Notes: generated from the letters alone by a model not told the origin. DNA of 64,000 nt from Zygnema cylindricum (GCA_037447655.1 JBBHKE010000908.1:1-64000), one strand, 5' to 3'; shown: positions 22,683-34,716, counted from the stretch's first letter. Program-made: numbers and translations.

Positions 22683-24443
22683 CTCCCTTTATTTTCTAGT
22701 CAATCTTTAATTGTAGACCACACGTCTCCTTGCGGAAAATTAGCTTAGGGGGAAGGCACAAGTTTGGTCGTCATATCTGCTACCATCTCGCTATCTGGTC
22801 GGTACTCTAAACTAATTATTTTGTTTTCTACTTTCTCTCTAACATAGCTGAGTCTAATGTCATTATGTTTAGCTTTAAAATGATGTTTAGGATTGGCAAA
22901 AATAGCGATTGCTACCTGATTATCACAAAAAAAAATCTACACACCACTCTTAAGGTGACCGAGCTCACCAAGCAAAGACTTGACCCACATCAATTTTTTT
23001 ACAGCATAGCAGGTTCTTTCAAACAATCCCGGCTTCTCCCCTGTCCCTTGATTCCGAATCAGTTTCCACCACGTCTTCCGCTTCGGGTAGAGTTGTCACT
23101 GGAGTTTCCGCAGTCGAGTGCCGAGTTCTTTTCGGTCTGATTTGTACCTACAAGAATGTCAACTTCTCTACAACTTGGATAATTTGGAAGTTCAAAGTCA
23201 TCGGAAATTTCTGACTCAAATCAAATTTTTACTGACTTTGTATCCTTGAAGGGATCCACGGACTTTCCTTCATCCATAACTACTAGATGCTTTACTAAGA
23301 TTGTATCTTCCCTTTTTAGATCATAAACTCTATATCCTTTAACATCCTCATCATATCCTAATAAGTATCCCGGTTTTCCTTTAGGATCTAGCTTCTAATT
23401 AGACCGATCTGTATCTAGACTGATCACTTGATTGCCGTAAACCTTTAAGTGAGATATGTGTGGTTTCCGACCTGTCCATCTCTCATAAGATGTTTGATCT
23501 TTTATAGCTGAAGTAAGAACTCTGCTTTTGAGGTAATTAGCACAAATCATTGCTTCGGCCCAAAACCTTTTTCCTATATTCTTGTCCGACAACATACTTC
23601 TAGAACTATCACTTAGTGTCATATTTAATCTTCCAACTACCCCATTCTGTTCTGGGTTTTCTGGAACTGTCTTTTGGTGTTGGATTCCATCTTCCCTAAG
23701 AAAATCCTCAAATTGGTTAGGAGTATACTCTCCACCATTGTCACTTCTTACTCTCTTGATTAGAAGTTCATGGAGTTTTTTGCTCCATGCTTTATATTGT
23801 CTAAAACAATCCTGAGCCTCTGACTTGTTTTTCAAAAAATACACCAAGGAATACCGAGACCAATCATCAATGATAGTCATCATAAATCTCTCCCCCCCCG
23901 TTGAAGGCACTTTAGCCGGTCCCCAAATATCTGTGTGTACTAAATCTAGAATTTGTTCTCCCTTATAAGTGGTTGTTTTGGGAAAGGTAATTTGTGTGCT
24001 TTACCTTGAACACATCCACTAGTATCACTTATATTATCACTCTCACAGAACTGAATCCCTTCCACCACTACCATCTTTTTCATCACTCTTAACTTTTCTA
24101 GATTCACATGCCCAAGCCTCTTATGCCACATCATAAAATCATGAACACCAGCATAATAAAGTTTCTTTGTTTCATTTCTTAAAATCAGCCTAAACATCCC
24201 TTGGCTACCTTTCTCAGCAATGAAGTAGACCTCTTCCTCAAAACTAGCAGTAAAGACTCCTTCCCTAGTGCTAGTAAAAAAACTCTTATCATCTAATACA
24301 GATGTAGAGATGAGGTTTTTGTTCAGCTCCGGAATAAACAATACATCGGAGAATGTTACTATAGATGTCTTTCCTTCTACTAACACTTTCAGATCTACCG
24401 ATCCTACAAGAGTAGTAATGTTAATCCTCCCATCCCCGTACTC
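22683..24443 (-). pseudogene. Copia element III protease/integrase joined to RNase H
   Basis: Read on the minus strand from the gap, the order is: protease C-terminal region (ELNKNLISTSVL, about 24350); integrase zinc domain (WHKRLGHVNLEKL, then Cys pair, 24130-24000); integrase core (TIIDDWSRYSLVYF at 23880; RSDNGGEYTPNQF; NGVVGRLNMTL); and the C-terminal connector (YLLGYDEDVKGYRVYDL, 23350). Near 23010 it jumps straight into the RNase H tail (FFCDNQVAIAIFANPKHH; SLEYRPDSEMVADM), which ends at about 22697. RT is gone. Several lesions are present, and the 5' half is lost at the 10-N gap. Confidence 0.8.
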
Positions 24444-24453
24444 NNNNNNNNNN
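24444..24453. other. Assembly gap of 10 N
   Basis: Ten undetermined bases. The left side is copia protease coding sequence and the right side is unrelated, so the true gap may be large or the join may be false. Confidence 0.98.
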
Positions 24454-25252
24454 TTTTTGAATTCACATTTTGATTGTGGCAGTGTACAGGGACTCCAAAA
24501 ATACGCATTGCAAAAACTGTCCTTAGTAGTGCGTCCACGCTATTAGTGGCTTTGTGTGTGATATCGTAATGTAGGTTTGAGCGACACAGGCTATTTTCAA
24601 CCACGTATCAAATTGGTGTTAAGCAAGCATCTATTAGTAACACTATTTCATGTCCACGGAGTGGAAAAAAGTAGGCATCGTGAGTGGACTGTTAGAGCGA
24701 TCAATATCGATGGAAGACTTTTTTGGAAAACATATTTTTTATATGCTTTTTCAAAATCTATTTCCTATTCCTTCGATGTGTCTTTCAATATCCCTCCCTC
24801 CCTCCCTCACCCCATCTCTCTCTCTCCCTCTTTCTTTGTCGGTTTTATTCGTAGTTTGTTGTTGTTTACATGTATTTTTTTATGCTCTTTTAAAATCTTT
24901 TTCCCATTCGTTTCATGTGTGTTTGAAATTTCTCACCCTCTCCCATGCCTTTCTTGACACCCCAAAGTGGCAAAAATGATGCGAATAATTTTGCAACACC
25001 TACATAAAAAAATAATTGTTTTTTCTTCAAACGAATAATAAACATATCATACAAAACATATCATACACGAAAATGAAGAAACAAAACCTCTATGCTTAAC
25101 ATGAAAATAAACAGACTAAAAGTGTGTGGAAGTCACTTAGGCGAACCCCCAAAAGCTTGGTTTTTCATGACGAGGTCAACCAAATGTTGTACACAACCAA
25201 ATAAATACTAACCATTCTTTCCTTTAAAAAAAAGCTACCAAAACACAACTCA
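24454..25252. other. Non-coding stretch downstream of the trihelix ORF
   Basis: AT-rich, with a CCCT/CT microsatellite at 24790-24835. The part next to 25253 is presumably the 3' UTR of the minus-strand trihelix gene. No other feature is seen. Confidence 0.4.
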
Positions 25253-26461
25253 CTAGAATTTACTATTGAATATTTTGTCGGTATTTCTATCCAATGCCAA
25301 CACCATTTTATTGGCGACTTTATCAAGCACATTTTCAAGCCGGTCTAATTGCTTGTCGGAGAGTTTTTCTTGTCGATCAAACTGCTCCTTGTTTACTTTT
25401 CCCATACTATTTTCCAACATTTCACCCAATTCTTTCGACATATGTGTGGAGTTCTCTTGCTTAACCTTCCGTACGTCTCGTTTCCTTTTCCTTGATGTTG
25501 TGAACTTATCTTCATGCACAGGCGAATGAAGTCCAACACCTTTCCCTTCACTTGAGCCTTTCCCTTTACCCCCTTCATCTTTTCCTCCTTTCTTTTTGTT
25601 CTCCTCACTAACACTCTGTGTACATCCATACTCGTTTTTATAATCGCCACTCGCATTTGGTTCCTGTTCATTACCATTTGGGCTCATTGGATTATCTTCC
25701 AGCATCACTGTATCGTCTTCGTCTTCTTCATCTTCTAGAGTATTGTCCGTCCTCGGCGGATCGTCCCCGGTGTTCCATGAGACTTTTGGCTGCACCGACT
25801 CCCTCCTAGGGAGCCATAAATCCATCTTTTCGAATAAATCTTTCGGAAAGGAGGGAGGCAAACCCATGCTAGTTCTGTCTCTTCTTTGCATGGTAAAATA
25901 AAGGGCTACGTCACTTCTAAAACCATGGTCCCTAATTCTTTTAAAATCATTTGTTAAATTATTCCATTTTTTTTTGCATTCATTCCATTCTCGGTGAACC
26001 CCTTTCCCCTTCATTACCCTAGAAATCTCCCCCCATTTGTCAACATTACTCGTAAATTTTGTTTTTGCACTTGCCTCCGGTTGATGTAAGAATTCCTCTT
26101 CCTTCGCTTGATTTAATGCTTCCATCTCGTATAACTCCCATTTTACGTTTTTTGTCCTCGGCGTATGATTTTCTTTCTCTGCATTTCCCGTGTTTTTTGT
26201 TGTTTTCTTCCTTGTAGAGGGGCTTACCAAGGTCTTCTTGGTGCTCGGTTGTTGAGAATTGTGTGAGGAGGTAACGGGGGGTATTGGTACGGGATGGGTT
26301 AGAGGTGTGGTATGAAGAGGGATAAAAGGGGGAACTAAGGGTAGAAATTGCGGTGTATTTATCAAAATAGGTGGTGTCGTAGTGTAATTTGTGTTGTTGA
26401 GAGGCTCGTTCATGTTATTCGTGTGTAGGGGCCAAAAATTCCGCAATTCGTTTCTTGACAT
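25253..26461 (-). CDS. Trihelix / MYB-SANT-like DNA-binding protein
   Basis: Uninterrupted 402-codon ORF, ATG to TAG, with an in-frame TAA 18 bases upstream of the ATG and no intron needed. Residues 1-100 are Pro/Thr/Asn-rich and disordered. Residues ~107-217 are a trihelix (MADF/SANT-like) domain with spaced tryptophans: KWELYEMEAL, DKWGEISRVM, CKKKWNNLTNDFKRI, then LFEKMDLWL. An acidic patch follows (EDEEDEDD, ~243-250), then a basic nuclear-localisation-like run (RKRKRDVRKVK, 324-334) and a C-terminal helix rich in charged heptads (342-398), probably for oligomerisation. Such proteins bind DNA in the nucleus, either as GT-type regulators or as the MYB-like accessory protein of PIF/Harbinger transposons. 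No transposase is nearby, but Harbinger-like MITEs are. The coding frame is intact, so it is probably real. Confidence 0.75.
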   Translation of the reverse strand: MSRNELRNFWPLHTNNMNEPLNNTNYTTTPPILINTPQFLPLVPPFIPLHTTPLTHPVPIPPVTSSHNSQQPSTKKTLVSPSTRKKTTKNTGNAEKENHTPRTKNVKWELYEMEALNQAKEEEFLHQPEASAKTKFTSNVDKWGEISRVMKGKGVHREWNECKKKWNNLTNDFKRIRDHGFRSDVALYFTMQRRDRTSMGLPPSFPKDLFEKMDLWLPRRESVQPKVSWNTGDDPPRTDNTLEDEEDEDDTVMLEDNPMSPNGNEQEPNASGDYKNEYGCTQSVSEENKKKGGKDEGGKGKGSSEGKGVGLHSPVHEDKFTTSRKRKRDVRKVKQENSTHMSKELGEMLENSMGKVNKEQFDRQEKLSDKQLDRLENVLDKVANKMVLALDRNTDKIFNSKF

Positions 26462-26996
26462 ATTACCTGTGGGGTGTTAAGTGGGGTGTTAGAGAGACTG
26501 AAGGTGATTTTTTAGGCTTTTAGTTCATTTCGTCTTGCAACCCAAAAAGCCTTTACAACACAAAGCATTCAAATTTGCAAACAATCCTACAACTACAACT
26601 TCTCTAAATGTTGTAATTGGAAAAAATGGTATATGTACCTTCATTCGCTTCCCGAGATCCGGAATTGCTATGGCCACATAGGCCAAAAAAGTCCAACTCC
26701 TTCTAACCGCTGTCCCAAAAAGACAAAAAAAAGGTCATTGTACACATTCCTCTATCATGTTTAAGAAGAAAACATAAATAGGAGAGGGAATTAGTCGCAT
26801 TCCTCCATGAATTTTATGAGAAAAATCAAAAATACGACGAGGGAATTAGTCTCGTTCTTCTACCAAATTAAAAAAAAAACATAAAAAGAAAGCGGTTTTG
26901 AAGGTTTCTTTGAATACTGTGGAATTGAAATTGCATCAGAGATTGCAAAAAATACTTAGAAGAGAAAATGTGACGATTAAATACCATGATTACAAC
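26462..26996. other. Upstream region of the trihelix ORF
   Basis: AT-rich. Expected to hold the promoter and 5' UTR of the minus-strand gene. No motif is clear enough to call. Confidence 0.35.
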
Positions 26997-26997
26997 A

Positions 26998-27353
26998 AGT
27001 GTTGTGCATCGGTGAATTTACTATCGACGATAAGTTTGATAACACATATATCGGTTACTGTTATCTATAAAGGTTCAGAAGAGTAGGTCAACTCGTTATT
27101 GTTAATAATCGCAGATAAATATTGATATATGAGCACCAATAATAGGTAACCACCGATAGCCAATATATCCCTCTTGTGGGAGGGAGAGATGCACAATCGC
27201 AAAATGGGGTGTTTAAAAAGAAAAACTATGTTGGGGTGCAAAACTTTCATCAGAATACGGCACGGTACCAATGAAATATAGACTGTCATATATTGATTTC
27301 CGATGCAACAAAAAAGGTTATATATCGGTTATCGATAAAAAGTTGTTGTCACA
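26998..27353. mobile_element. Diverged hAT-like MITE (tentative)
   Basis: The left end AGTGTTGTGCATCGG resembles the hAT ends elsewhere in the window. The right end (ATCGGTTATCGAT... CACACAACA) is a poor inverse. Subterminal ATCGGTTA motifs support membership. The TSD is unclear. Confidence 0.4.
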
Positions 27354-27558
27354 CAACAATAATTACAAGGTGTGAACGGACAGTACATTGAAAATGATTT
27401 TTTATGAACCGGTATATAACAGACGGAAACCAGTATACCGTCTCGAAAATGATGTACAAAACTAAGGGTACGGTCCTATGTAATTGTAACCTTGCGAACT
27501 TACTTTGTATTATAGCGAAGATTCCACGTACACTGCTTTCAAGAGTCCCAATGTGTAA

Positions 27559-28298
27559 GGGTATGGCCCCATGTGGCTAAGTTCAGATTTTTTTTGTAGG
27601 TTTCCTTTAAAACTTAGCGCCATACTGCTAAGTTGCAACCATACGAAGAAATTGCAAATTTGTAGTGTACAATTTGTGTTATTCTCGAACTTAGGATGTA
27701 CTAAAATTTGTCGTCTTGTGTTTTTTCGACACAGTGCCACGTCATCTTCAAATTTATCATAAACCACATCGGCAAAGTGTTTTAAGCAAAGTAAAACCGT
27801 TCACACAAATAGAGAAGCATATTCCCACGTGTGAATTTTTTTCAAAAGTTTTTGATGACTGAAAAAAGTAAAGCGTTGTTCGTTTTTGTCCGCATGCACC
27901 TTGTACCATTTTTTTTTGCACGGGGTCTGAATGGTAGGGTGAAAAACTTGCGAAGTCATGGCGACTAGACGGGAGAAGTTTACGCAAAGGCATGTTGTAC
28001 ATCCACAGCTGCAAGGTTGTACGTCTACGATGTCACGCAATGACATGCGACATGCCAAATCGTTTCAAAAATTACGATGTGTCTTGCGACGCTTCAAAAA
28101 GTTTCAAAATAATACGAGTGGCAAAGGCAGATTGTACAAGGTGACAGCCGTCACGGGTATTGTCGACATATACAATCGTCACAAATTTAATTAACAATTT
28201 CGAGTAAACACATAGAGACACCTGAAATCGGGGTCTGCCGCATCCGTGCTAAAATACAAAGTAAGTTTGCTAAGTTACAACTACACGGGGCCATACCC
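27559..28298. mobile_element. PIF/Harbinger-like MITE with TAA target duplication
   Basis: A 740-bp element whose ends are GGGTATGGCCCC and its exact inverse, continuing imperfectly (ATGTGGCTAAG against GTGTAGTTG). TAA is present on both sides (27556-27558, 28299-28301). These traits fit PIF/Harbinger. There is no coding capacity. It has inserted into another member of the same group, whose left end (TAA GGGTACGGTCC) is at about 27465. Confidence 0.8.
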
Positions 28299-28301
28299 TA
28301 A

Positions 28302-29240
28302 CAACGAAATTGTTACTTAAGGCTGTGACACTTCTATACGTCGACAATGCTGGTGATGGTTGTCAACGTCTACGATATGTCTTGACGCACCGTATTTTTT
28401 GAAACGTTTTAGAACGTCGCAAGACACGCCCTATTTTTTGAAACATTTTGGTACGTCGCATGTCTTTGCATGACATCGTAGACATACTTCCTTCCAGCCA
28501 TGGCTGAATAAGATGTTTTTGCGTTTGCCTCTCCTATTCGGTCGCCATGAATGGAAATTCAATTCTTGAGGCACCTTAATTTTTTTTTATTTTTTTTTTG
28601 GGCGCGTTTGTTGAATTCTTCCCAGCGTGACTTGGTTCGCGCACATGCACTCGTCCTCAGTGCCTTCCTCTACTAGTCTTGCGAAGTAGTGATGTTTGGA
28701 GTGAAAGAGAGGCAAAGTGAACAAGGTGAGAAGGGCGCGATCTTCAGTGGTGCCTTCGCAAATTTTTCATCTTTTCGTGAAATGGCATTGTAGTTTTGTG
28801 ACACCTGCAAAAAAAAAATTGCACAAGATGCAAGCAGACAAAAAGAAATAACCGTGTGCTTTTTCTCGTTGTCAAACAAATTTGGAAACTTTTTTCACGT
28901 GCTAATATGTTTTTTTATTCGTGAAAGAGGTGTTACTTTATTTAAAACACATCGTCTATGTGTTTTAAGATAATTTTGAAATGACGTGACCGTGGGTCAA
29001 AAAAACACAATATGTCAACTTGTTGTACATCCTAAGTTCAAAGATGACGCAAATTGTACTTTACATTTTTGCGATTTCTTCGAACGGTTGTAACTTCAAC
29101 AAGACGGCACTAAGGGTACTTTCGCATGTAACCGAAACTTAGTCTTGTTACTTTGTTTTTTAGTGAAGATTCTCCGTACAATTTTCAGAGCATTCGGATG
29201 TAAACGAAAAATACTTTAAAACATGGGGACACCCCCTAAG
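28302..29240. mobile_element. Remainder of Harbinger-like MITEs
   Basis: This continues the element split by the insertion at 27559-28298 and includes further ends: TAAGGGTACTTTCGCATG at about 29112 and CATGGGGACACCCCC-TAA at 29225-29242. The block at 28918-29060 recurs at about 41440-41580. No gene is seen. Confidence 0.45.
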
Positions 29241-30490
29241 AATCTATAATTCTATGTCTTTACTTTTGAAATTTGCTTCTCCCGCCAACTAATCTGCGAA
29301 TTCTCTCTCCCGCCATGGCTAGAACCGCCTCCCCTTGACGCGTCACATCCTCGCATGTTTCTGCAAGTGCCAATGTATAAAAAATTTACCGGAGTTCTCT
29401 CCAATTTCTACCCTAAAATCGGAGTTATTTCCAGTTACAAAGTTCAAAACTGGAATCTGTTTCCGGAGTTCAGAACTGGACTTACTTTTCAGTTTTGGAT
29501 AAAAAACTTGAGTTATTTTTCCAGTTTTGGATTTTTTTATAGTTTTGAACTCTGTATCCAAATTTGAAAACTGGAGCTCTTTCCAATTTTGAACTTTCCA
29601 GTTTTGAACCATGGATCTAGAGTTTACCTTTGAAAATGTGGTTGGAGTTAATTGTTTTGAAACTCCAATCAGGTATAGTAAAATAAAACATATAAACAAG
29701 GGCACCCAGGCACAAAGCTTTTCTAATTTCTAACTATTTTTAAAATGACAATGTTTCATCTAGCATTATGGCACTTTGCGAGGATTTTTTTGTGTCATAT
29801 TACTTGTGGAAAACTTGTCTTGTTTGTCAGAAGCAAGCACCGGGAAGTTCTTCTCGTTTTCATATGATGACATGCTATTTTAGCTTGGAGCTACAGGATA
29901 GGTCCACATTAAAAATGGTATTGAAGGTTTCTTTACAACCACACTAAAAGTGCTAGTTCGTCTTTAATTCTTTCTAACAATGACCACTAAAAACGTTCTA
30001 AACTCTCTTAATAGGCTACCTTACAAATACGATATATTTTTGTGGAATAATCCTCTTCAAAACTCCGCACTTAAATGGTATCAAAATGTTTCCAAAGTCC
30101 TTTTTAGTAGAAATGGTAATTTACCTAAGCCTAAGTAATTAATCAAGAATCCACACTAAATATGGTGTTGGAGAAATCACAAATTTTATCCAATGTAATT
30201 CATATCACAACTGGCAGCAAATTTCATTTTTTTTTGTATTAAACCGTTGCTTACATACATCTAAAATTTTCTCAATTTTTCCAACTAAATTTTTAATGCC
30301 ATCCTACTCTCTATTCCAGTTTTGTAGACTTCTTATGAAATGAGCGTACGAAAATAAACCTTCGGATTTTTTTATTTCTGTACATAAATATCTCAACTGG
30401 CATTTTCTAGTGATTACGAGGATTTCACCTCTTTTTAACCCTTTTTGCAAAATATTCATTGCCATGCTGCTCAATATCCAAAGTTTTTTG
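29241..30490. other. Spacer with degenerate CAGTTTTGGA repeats
   Basis: From 29420 to 29620 the motif CAGTTTTG(G)A or its complement CAAAACTGG recurs about seven times, irregularly spaced. The rest is AT-rich without a gene. Confidence 0.4.
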
Positions 30491-30670
30491 TAGTGTTGTG
30501 TATCGAGAGCCTCTTTCCGATGTCGATATATTGGTTTTTTACGAACCGATAATCGATATACCGTCCGGGTATGTATATATCGGTAAAGTCAATACGCCGA
30601 TATACTACGGCTATATCGCAATGAGTTATTAGGCCGATAATTATCGCAATACGCTTATACGCCGGTACAG
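30491..30670. mobile_element. 5'-end fragment of a hAT-like element
   Basis: The fragment starts TAGTGTTGTGTATCG, followed by the same CGATATA-rich subterminal region as the two complete copies. No right end is found. Confidence 0.6.
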
Positions 30671-30891
30671 AATGGCTACTTAAAATTCTTTCAAAAGAAA
30701 GAATCTTTATTTCAAAAACTGCGATAGAAAAAACCATCAAAGTACAAAGGGGTTAAAAGCCCCCCCCTCCCCCGCGATACCAACGTCTTATTCCGTACTT
30801 TATTTACGTACTGAAGCTTTAGGGACACCCACCCCCCACCCGATTGTTAGTAGTGCTAATAAGGCAAATTTAGTCGCGGTTTTATAAAGTA

Positions 30892-31796
30892 GGGTATGTG
30901 CCCATGTGTTAAAGTATCGTGTTTTTTCTGTTGTATTCTTCCAAAATTTAGTCCCGAATGAGAAAAGAATTCTTTATCACAGTGCAATGAACGTCATCTT
31001 GATACTTCGACGTATGTACTCATTTTGGCGTTTTTTTCATTTCGACCCACGGGCACGCGAACCAACTCATCAAAAAACTTTATGGAAAATCACCTCGCCA
31101 GCTGATTTTAGTTAAAGTATCACTCGAACAATGAATGAAAAACCTTATACGTACTCGCCACACGAGTGGGAAATTTTTAGCACGAGGGAGAGTACTCGCT
31201 ATTTTTTTCATTGCCTGTCACGTGCATGTACGGAAAAAAAATTGTAGGGGTCTCGGACCTCCACTTTCATTCATAACTTCTTTGCAAAAGTTTACGCTAT
31301 CATCTCTTCTCTTTCACTCTCTCACACTATCGGTATGAACTCACACTTTTTTAAATGAAACACGATAATACTAGTATGAAACGAAAGAGATTTGAAAAAT
31401 AATTCTTTGAACTAACTTTGGGCATGTTTTGATGGCAAACCGAGTGATAAAAGTCGAAAAAACGAAATCGGGAAGTCATGGGGGGAAGTTATTGAAATAG
31501 TGACGGCGACGTTGTCACAAGTGAGCATGACGTCACAATGTCACAACCCCGAAACATCTACAATGTCATGAAAAACTAAACGTCTACACCCGTCGCTATT
31601 TTTGTAGGCGTCACCAATTGTCATAAGTTTTGTAGTCGTCTTCAATCGTCACAAGTTGTACCGACGTCTACAACCGTCACCTTTCAAAATTCCGATTTCA
31701 TTTTCGCACATTGGAACGCTATGAAATGTAGTACGGAGAATCTTCAGTAAAATCTAAATTAATTCTTCAAAATACAAGCTACATGGGTACATACCC
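30892..31796. mobile_element. Harbinger-like MITE, complete copy
   Basis: The left end GGGTATGTGCCCATG and right end CATGGGTACATACCC are inverted, one mismatch apart. The flanking triplets are GTA and TTA, so the TSD is decayed or shifted. The interior matches 12168-13095 in reverse. Confidence 0.65.
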
Positions 31797-32342
31797 TTAC
31801 TGTTATTAACATTAAAATGTAATTAACGCTAACGGTGAAGCTCCATTGGACTTACAGTGAGGCTGCCTTTGAGCCGTACCGCGACTTTTGTTTTTATCGG
31901 CAAAACAACATTTCAAAATATTTAAACAAGATTCTCCAAAGGTCAGATTTAATAATGACCGTTGGATTATAACTGGATATTCATCCACGAAGCATTCGCT
32001 CCGTCCGGTTCTGTATTTGGCTACCCACCTCTCAAAGGTGGGTGGTTAACTGCACACCGTGTAAAATCACTAGACGTGGATGGAAAATTTACGTGACATG
32101 ATGGACGACCACCGTAATATTCACACGTCGCACAAGCAATGTGCCTTCGGACAAGGTGGAGGCAAGTCCACCAAAATCAAACCGAAAATCTTTGCCGAAA
32201 TATTTTTTGTAACGCTCTTTCGTCACGCTCTTTCTACTATCCTTCCAGCTTCGTGGTTTCCCGCGCAAAGAGTAATGAATTATGTGGTACGATGACCTGG
32301 TAGGCTGGTACCCATCCAAATGAATATTTACAGTCAAATTGG

Positions 32343-32840
32343 TAGTGTTGTGTATCGGCAAGGTTTTGCCGATAATCGATATGTACCTTTTTTTGGCTTG
32401 CTGATAATCGATATATTGGTACGATATATCGAAACTGGTGTTATCGCCGATAAAAAACCGATAATATCGGATTTTTATCGCGATAACACCGGTACCGATA
32501 ACTATCAGCGATAACACCGGTACCGATAACTATCAGCGATAGTTGTACGGTTCGTACCTTACAATTGTACGGCTTATTTCGTCATACTGAACCGCCGTTA
32601 TACAGTTACAAAGAGTATGGAACATCTTGTTACACGTGGCATACAACACTACATAAAGTAAAAATATAATACAGTGTATTACAAAGTACTACTATATAGC
32701 GTACTATATTTTTTCCACTTATCGCCGATAAGGAATTTGTTGGTCTCGGAGCGATATATCGGGACCCCTGGCCGTTGGATAACCGATAGCTATCGGTATC
32801 GGTGTTATCGCGATAAATTTCTTGCCGATACACAACACTA
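32343..32840. mobile_element. hAT-like non-autonomous element, copy 2, perfect TSD
   Basis: A 498-bp element from TAGTGTTGTGTATCGGCAAG to CTTGCCGATACACAACACTA, exact inverses over 20 bp. The 8-bp duplication CAAATTGG is perfect on both sides (32335-32342, 32841-32848). TIR sequence and TSD length are diagnostic of hAT. There is no ORF of note. Confidence 0.93.
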
Positions 32841-33204
32841 CAAATTGGTCATTTTTTTTAATCTTTGACGATTTCTACTCTCCGACCCTAACTTACTTGG
32901 TTTCATCTAAAGTAGAACACGTATGCGAAAGCTTGTTTACCTTGATGGTCCTTATACCAAAATATTACAGCCACTAATGTTGTCCGTATAATTACAAAAT
33001 GTTGTTGATGGAACTTCGGCCTAAGATGGAAAGTTTTCATTAAATCTTAACCACTTTCTATCGTATTCGTAAAAAATAGCGTTATGTATAAGAAGTATAT
33101 TTTTGAACAAAACGTCCACGTAACATCTCATTTATACAACGTTAAATGCGTTAAATGAACTTTCATTACCTGTTAACCGCCATAAATAGCGGGAACATTA
33201 CTTA

Positions 33205-34146
33205 GGCGGTGTGCCCATGTGTTAAAGTAAGGCTTTTTTTTGTCGTTTTCACTGAAAAATGGAACTTGCAACGAGAAAATTCCGTACAGTAAATGGGCAA
33301 GAACCAAAGTAAATTTTGAGTCCTCTTGCAACTTTGAACGTACTCCAATTTGGCTATATTATCATTTCGACCCACTTTCACATCACGTCAGGTCATATTT
33401 ACACTTCTAATAAAAGCGAATGCGATGTGATTTTATTAAAAGTAATAGGCGATTGACGAATAAAAAACGTTGTTGCACGCGACAAACGTTTTTTAAATTT
33501 TTGCACGAAGGAGAGTTTACGCTATTTTTTTCCCTGTTCGTCACGCACATGTACGCAGGAAAATGACAAGCATGCACGGAAAAAAAACGCAGGGGTCTCG
33601 GACCTCCACTTTCATTCATGGGCCCTTTGCAAAAGTTTACGTTGTCCTCTTTTTTCCCCCTCTTTCTCGCGCGACTGCTCCTCTTTCTCCCTTATCTAAA
33701 TGAAATACAACAATTAATGGTATCAAATGAAAGTTTTTTTTTTTTTTTTTTTTAATATCTTTGGTCGTGGTTTGGCATATAGAATGATATAAAAGATAAA
33801 AAAAAAGAAACCATGAATCCATGGCCGAAAGTTTACGTACTAATGACTTCACAAGGTAGCATGACTTAGCAATGTCACAAAACCCCAAACATCTACAATG
33901 TCACAAAAAACTCGACGTCAACAACTATCACCGTTTTTGTAGACGTCATCAATTTTAGGAAGTTTAGTAACCGTCTACATTTCTTTTCGTAGTCTGTCAC
34001 ACATTTTGTAGACTTTTACAACTGTTACATATTTAAAGTAACGAAGGCCCAAGTAACGATGTCATGAACACTTTGACAGTCGACGTAAAATATGCGCTAA
34101 AATCCAAAGTAACATTCCAAAGTTGCGGCTACATGGGCACACTGCC
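33205..34146. mobile_element. Harbinger-like MITE with TTA target duplication
   Basis: The left end GGCGGTGTGCCCATGT and the inverse of the right end (GGCAGTGTGCCCATGT) differ by one base. TTA flanks both ends (33202-33204, 34147-34149). Its right end falls inside the 270-bp tandem duplication 34061-34595. Confidence 0.8.
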
Positions 34147-34595
34147 TTAGTATAAAGCATAAAATAGCGTAAGTAACCGAAAACTCGTGTTGTGTATTGA
34201 CAACTTTTTGATTGTATTCGATATGTGCCTTTTTAAACCTACCGATATCGATATACCAATGTGGTATATCGAAAACGCTAACATCGGGATGCATTAACGA
34301 TATTTTGCGATGGGTTTTTCGGTTACCGATGTCAGGAACACTTTGACAGTCGACGTAAAATATGCGCTAAAATCCAAAGTAACATTCCAAAGTTGGGCTA
34401 CATGGGCACACTGCCTTAGTATAAAGCATAAAATAGCGTAAGTAACCGAAAACTCGTGTTGTGTATTGACAACTTCTTGACTGTATTCGATATGTGCCTT
34501 TTTAAACCTACCGATATCGATATACCAATGTGGTATATCGAAAACGCTAACATCGGGATGCATTAACGATATTTTGCGATGGGTTTTTCGGTTAG
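34061..34595. repeat. Tandem duplication of ~270 bp
   Basis: The unit 34061-34330 is repeated at 34331-34595 with only a few changes (for example, TTGCGGCTAC becomes TTGGGCTAC). It contains a MITE end and a degenerate hAT-like sequence. Confidence 0.93.
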
Positions 34596-34664
34596 ACAAC
34601 CATTGCGATACCTCCGTACGACGGTCTGTCGAGAAAATTTCAAACTCCCCTCCCTCCCAACCCC

Positions 34665-34716
34665 CCGGGCGCGAGGTTTTGTAGGGTTTTGTAGGGTTTT
34701 GTAGGGTTTTTCGGGT
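34665..34716. repeat. Short TTTTGTAGGG repeat
   Basis: Three head-to-tail TTTTGTAGGG units, then TTTTTCGGG. It resembles the plant telomere unit TTTAGGG only loosely. Confidence 0.6.

Noticed and set aside
34665-34716. Interstitial telomere repeat.
   Set aside because: The unit TTTTGTAGGG differs from TTTAGGG and occurs only three times.
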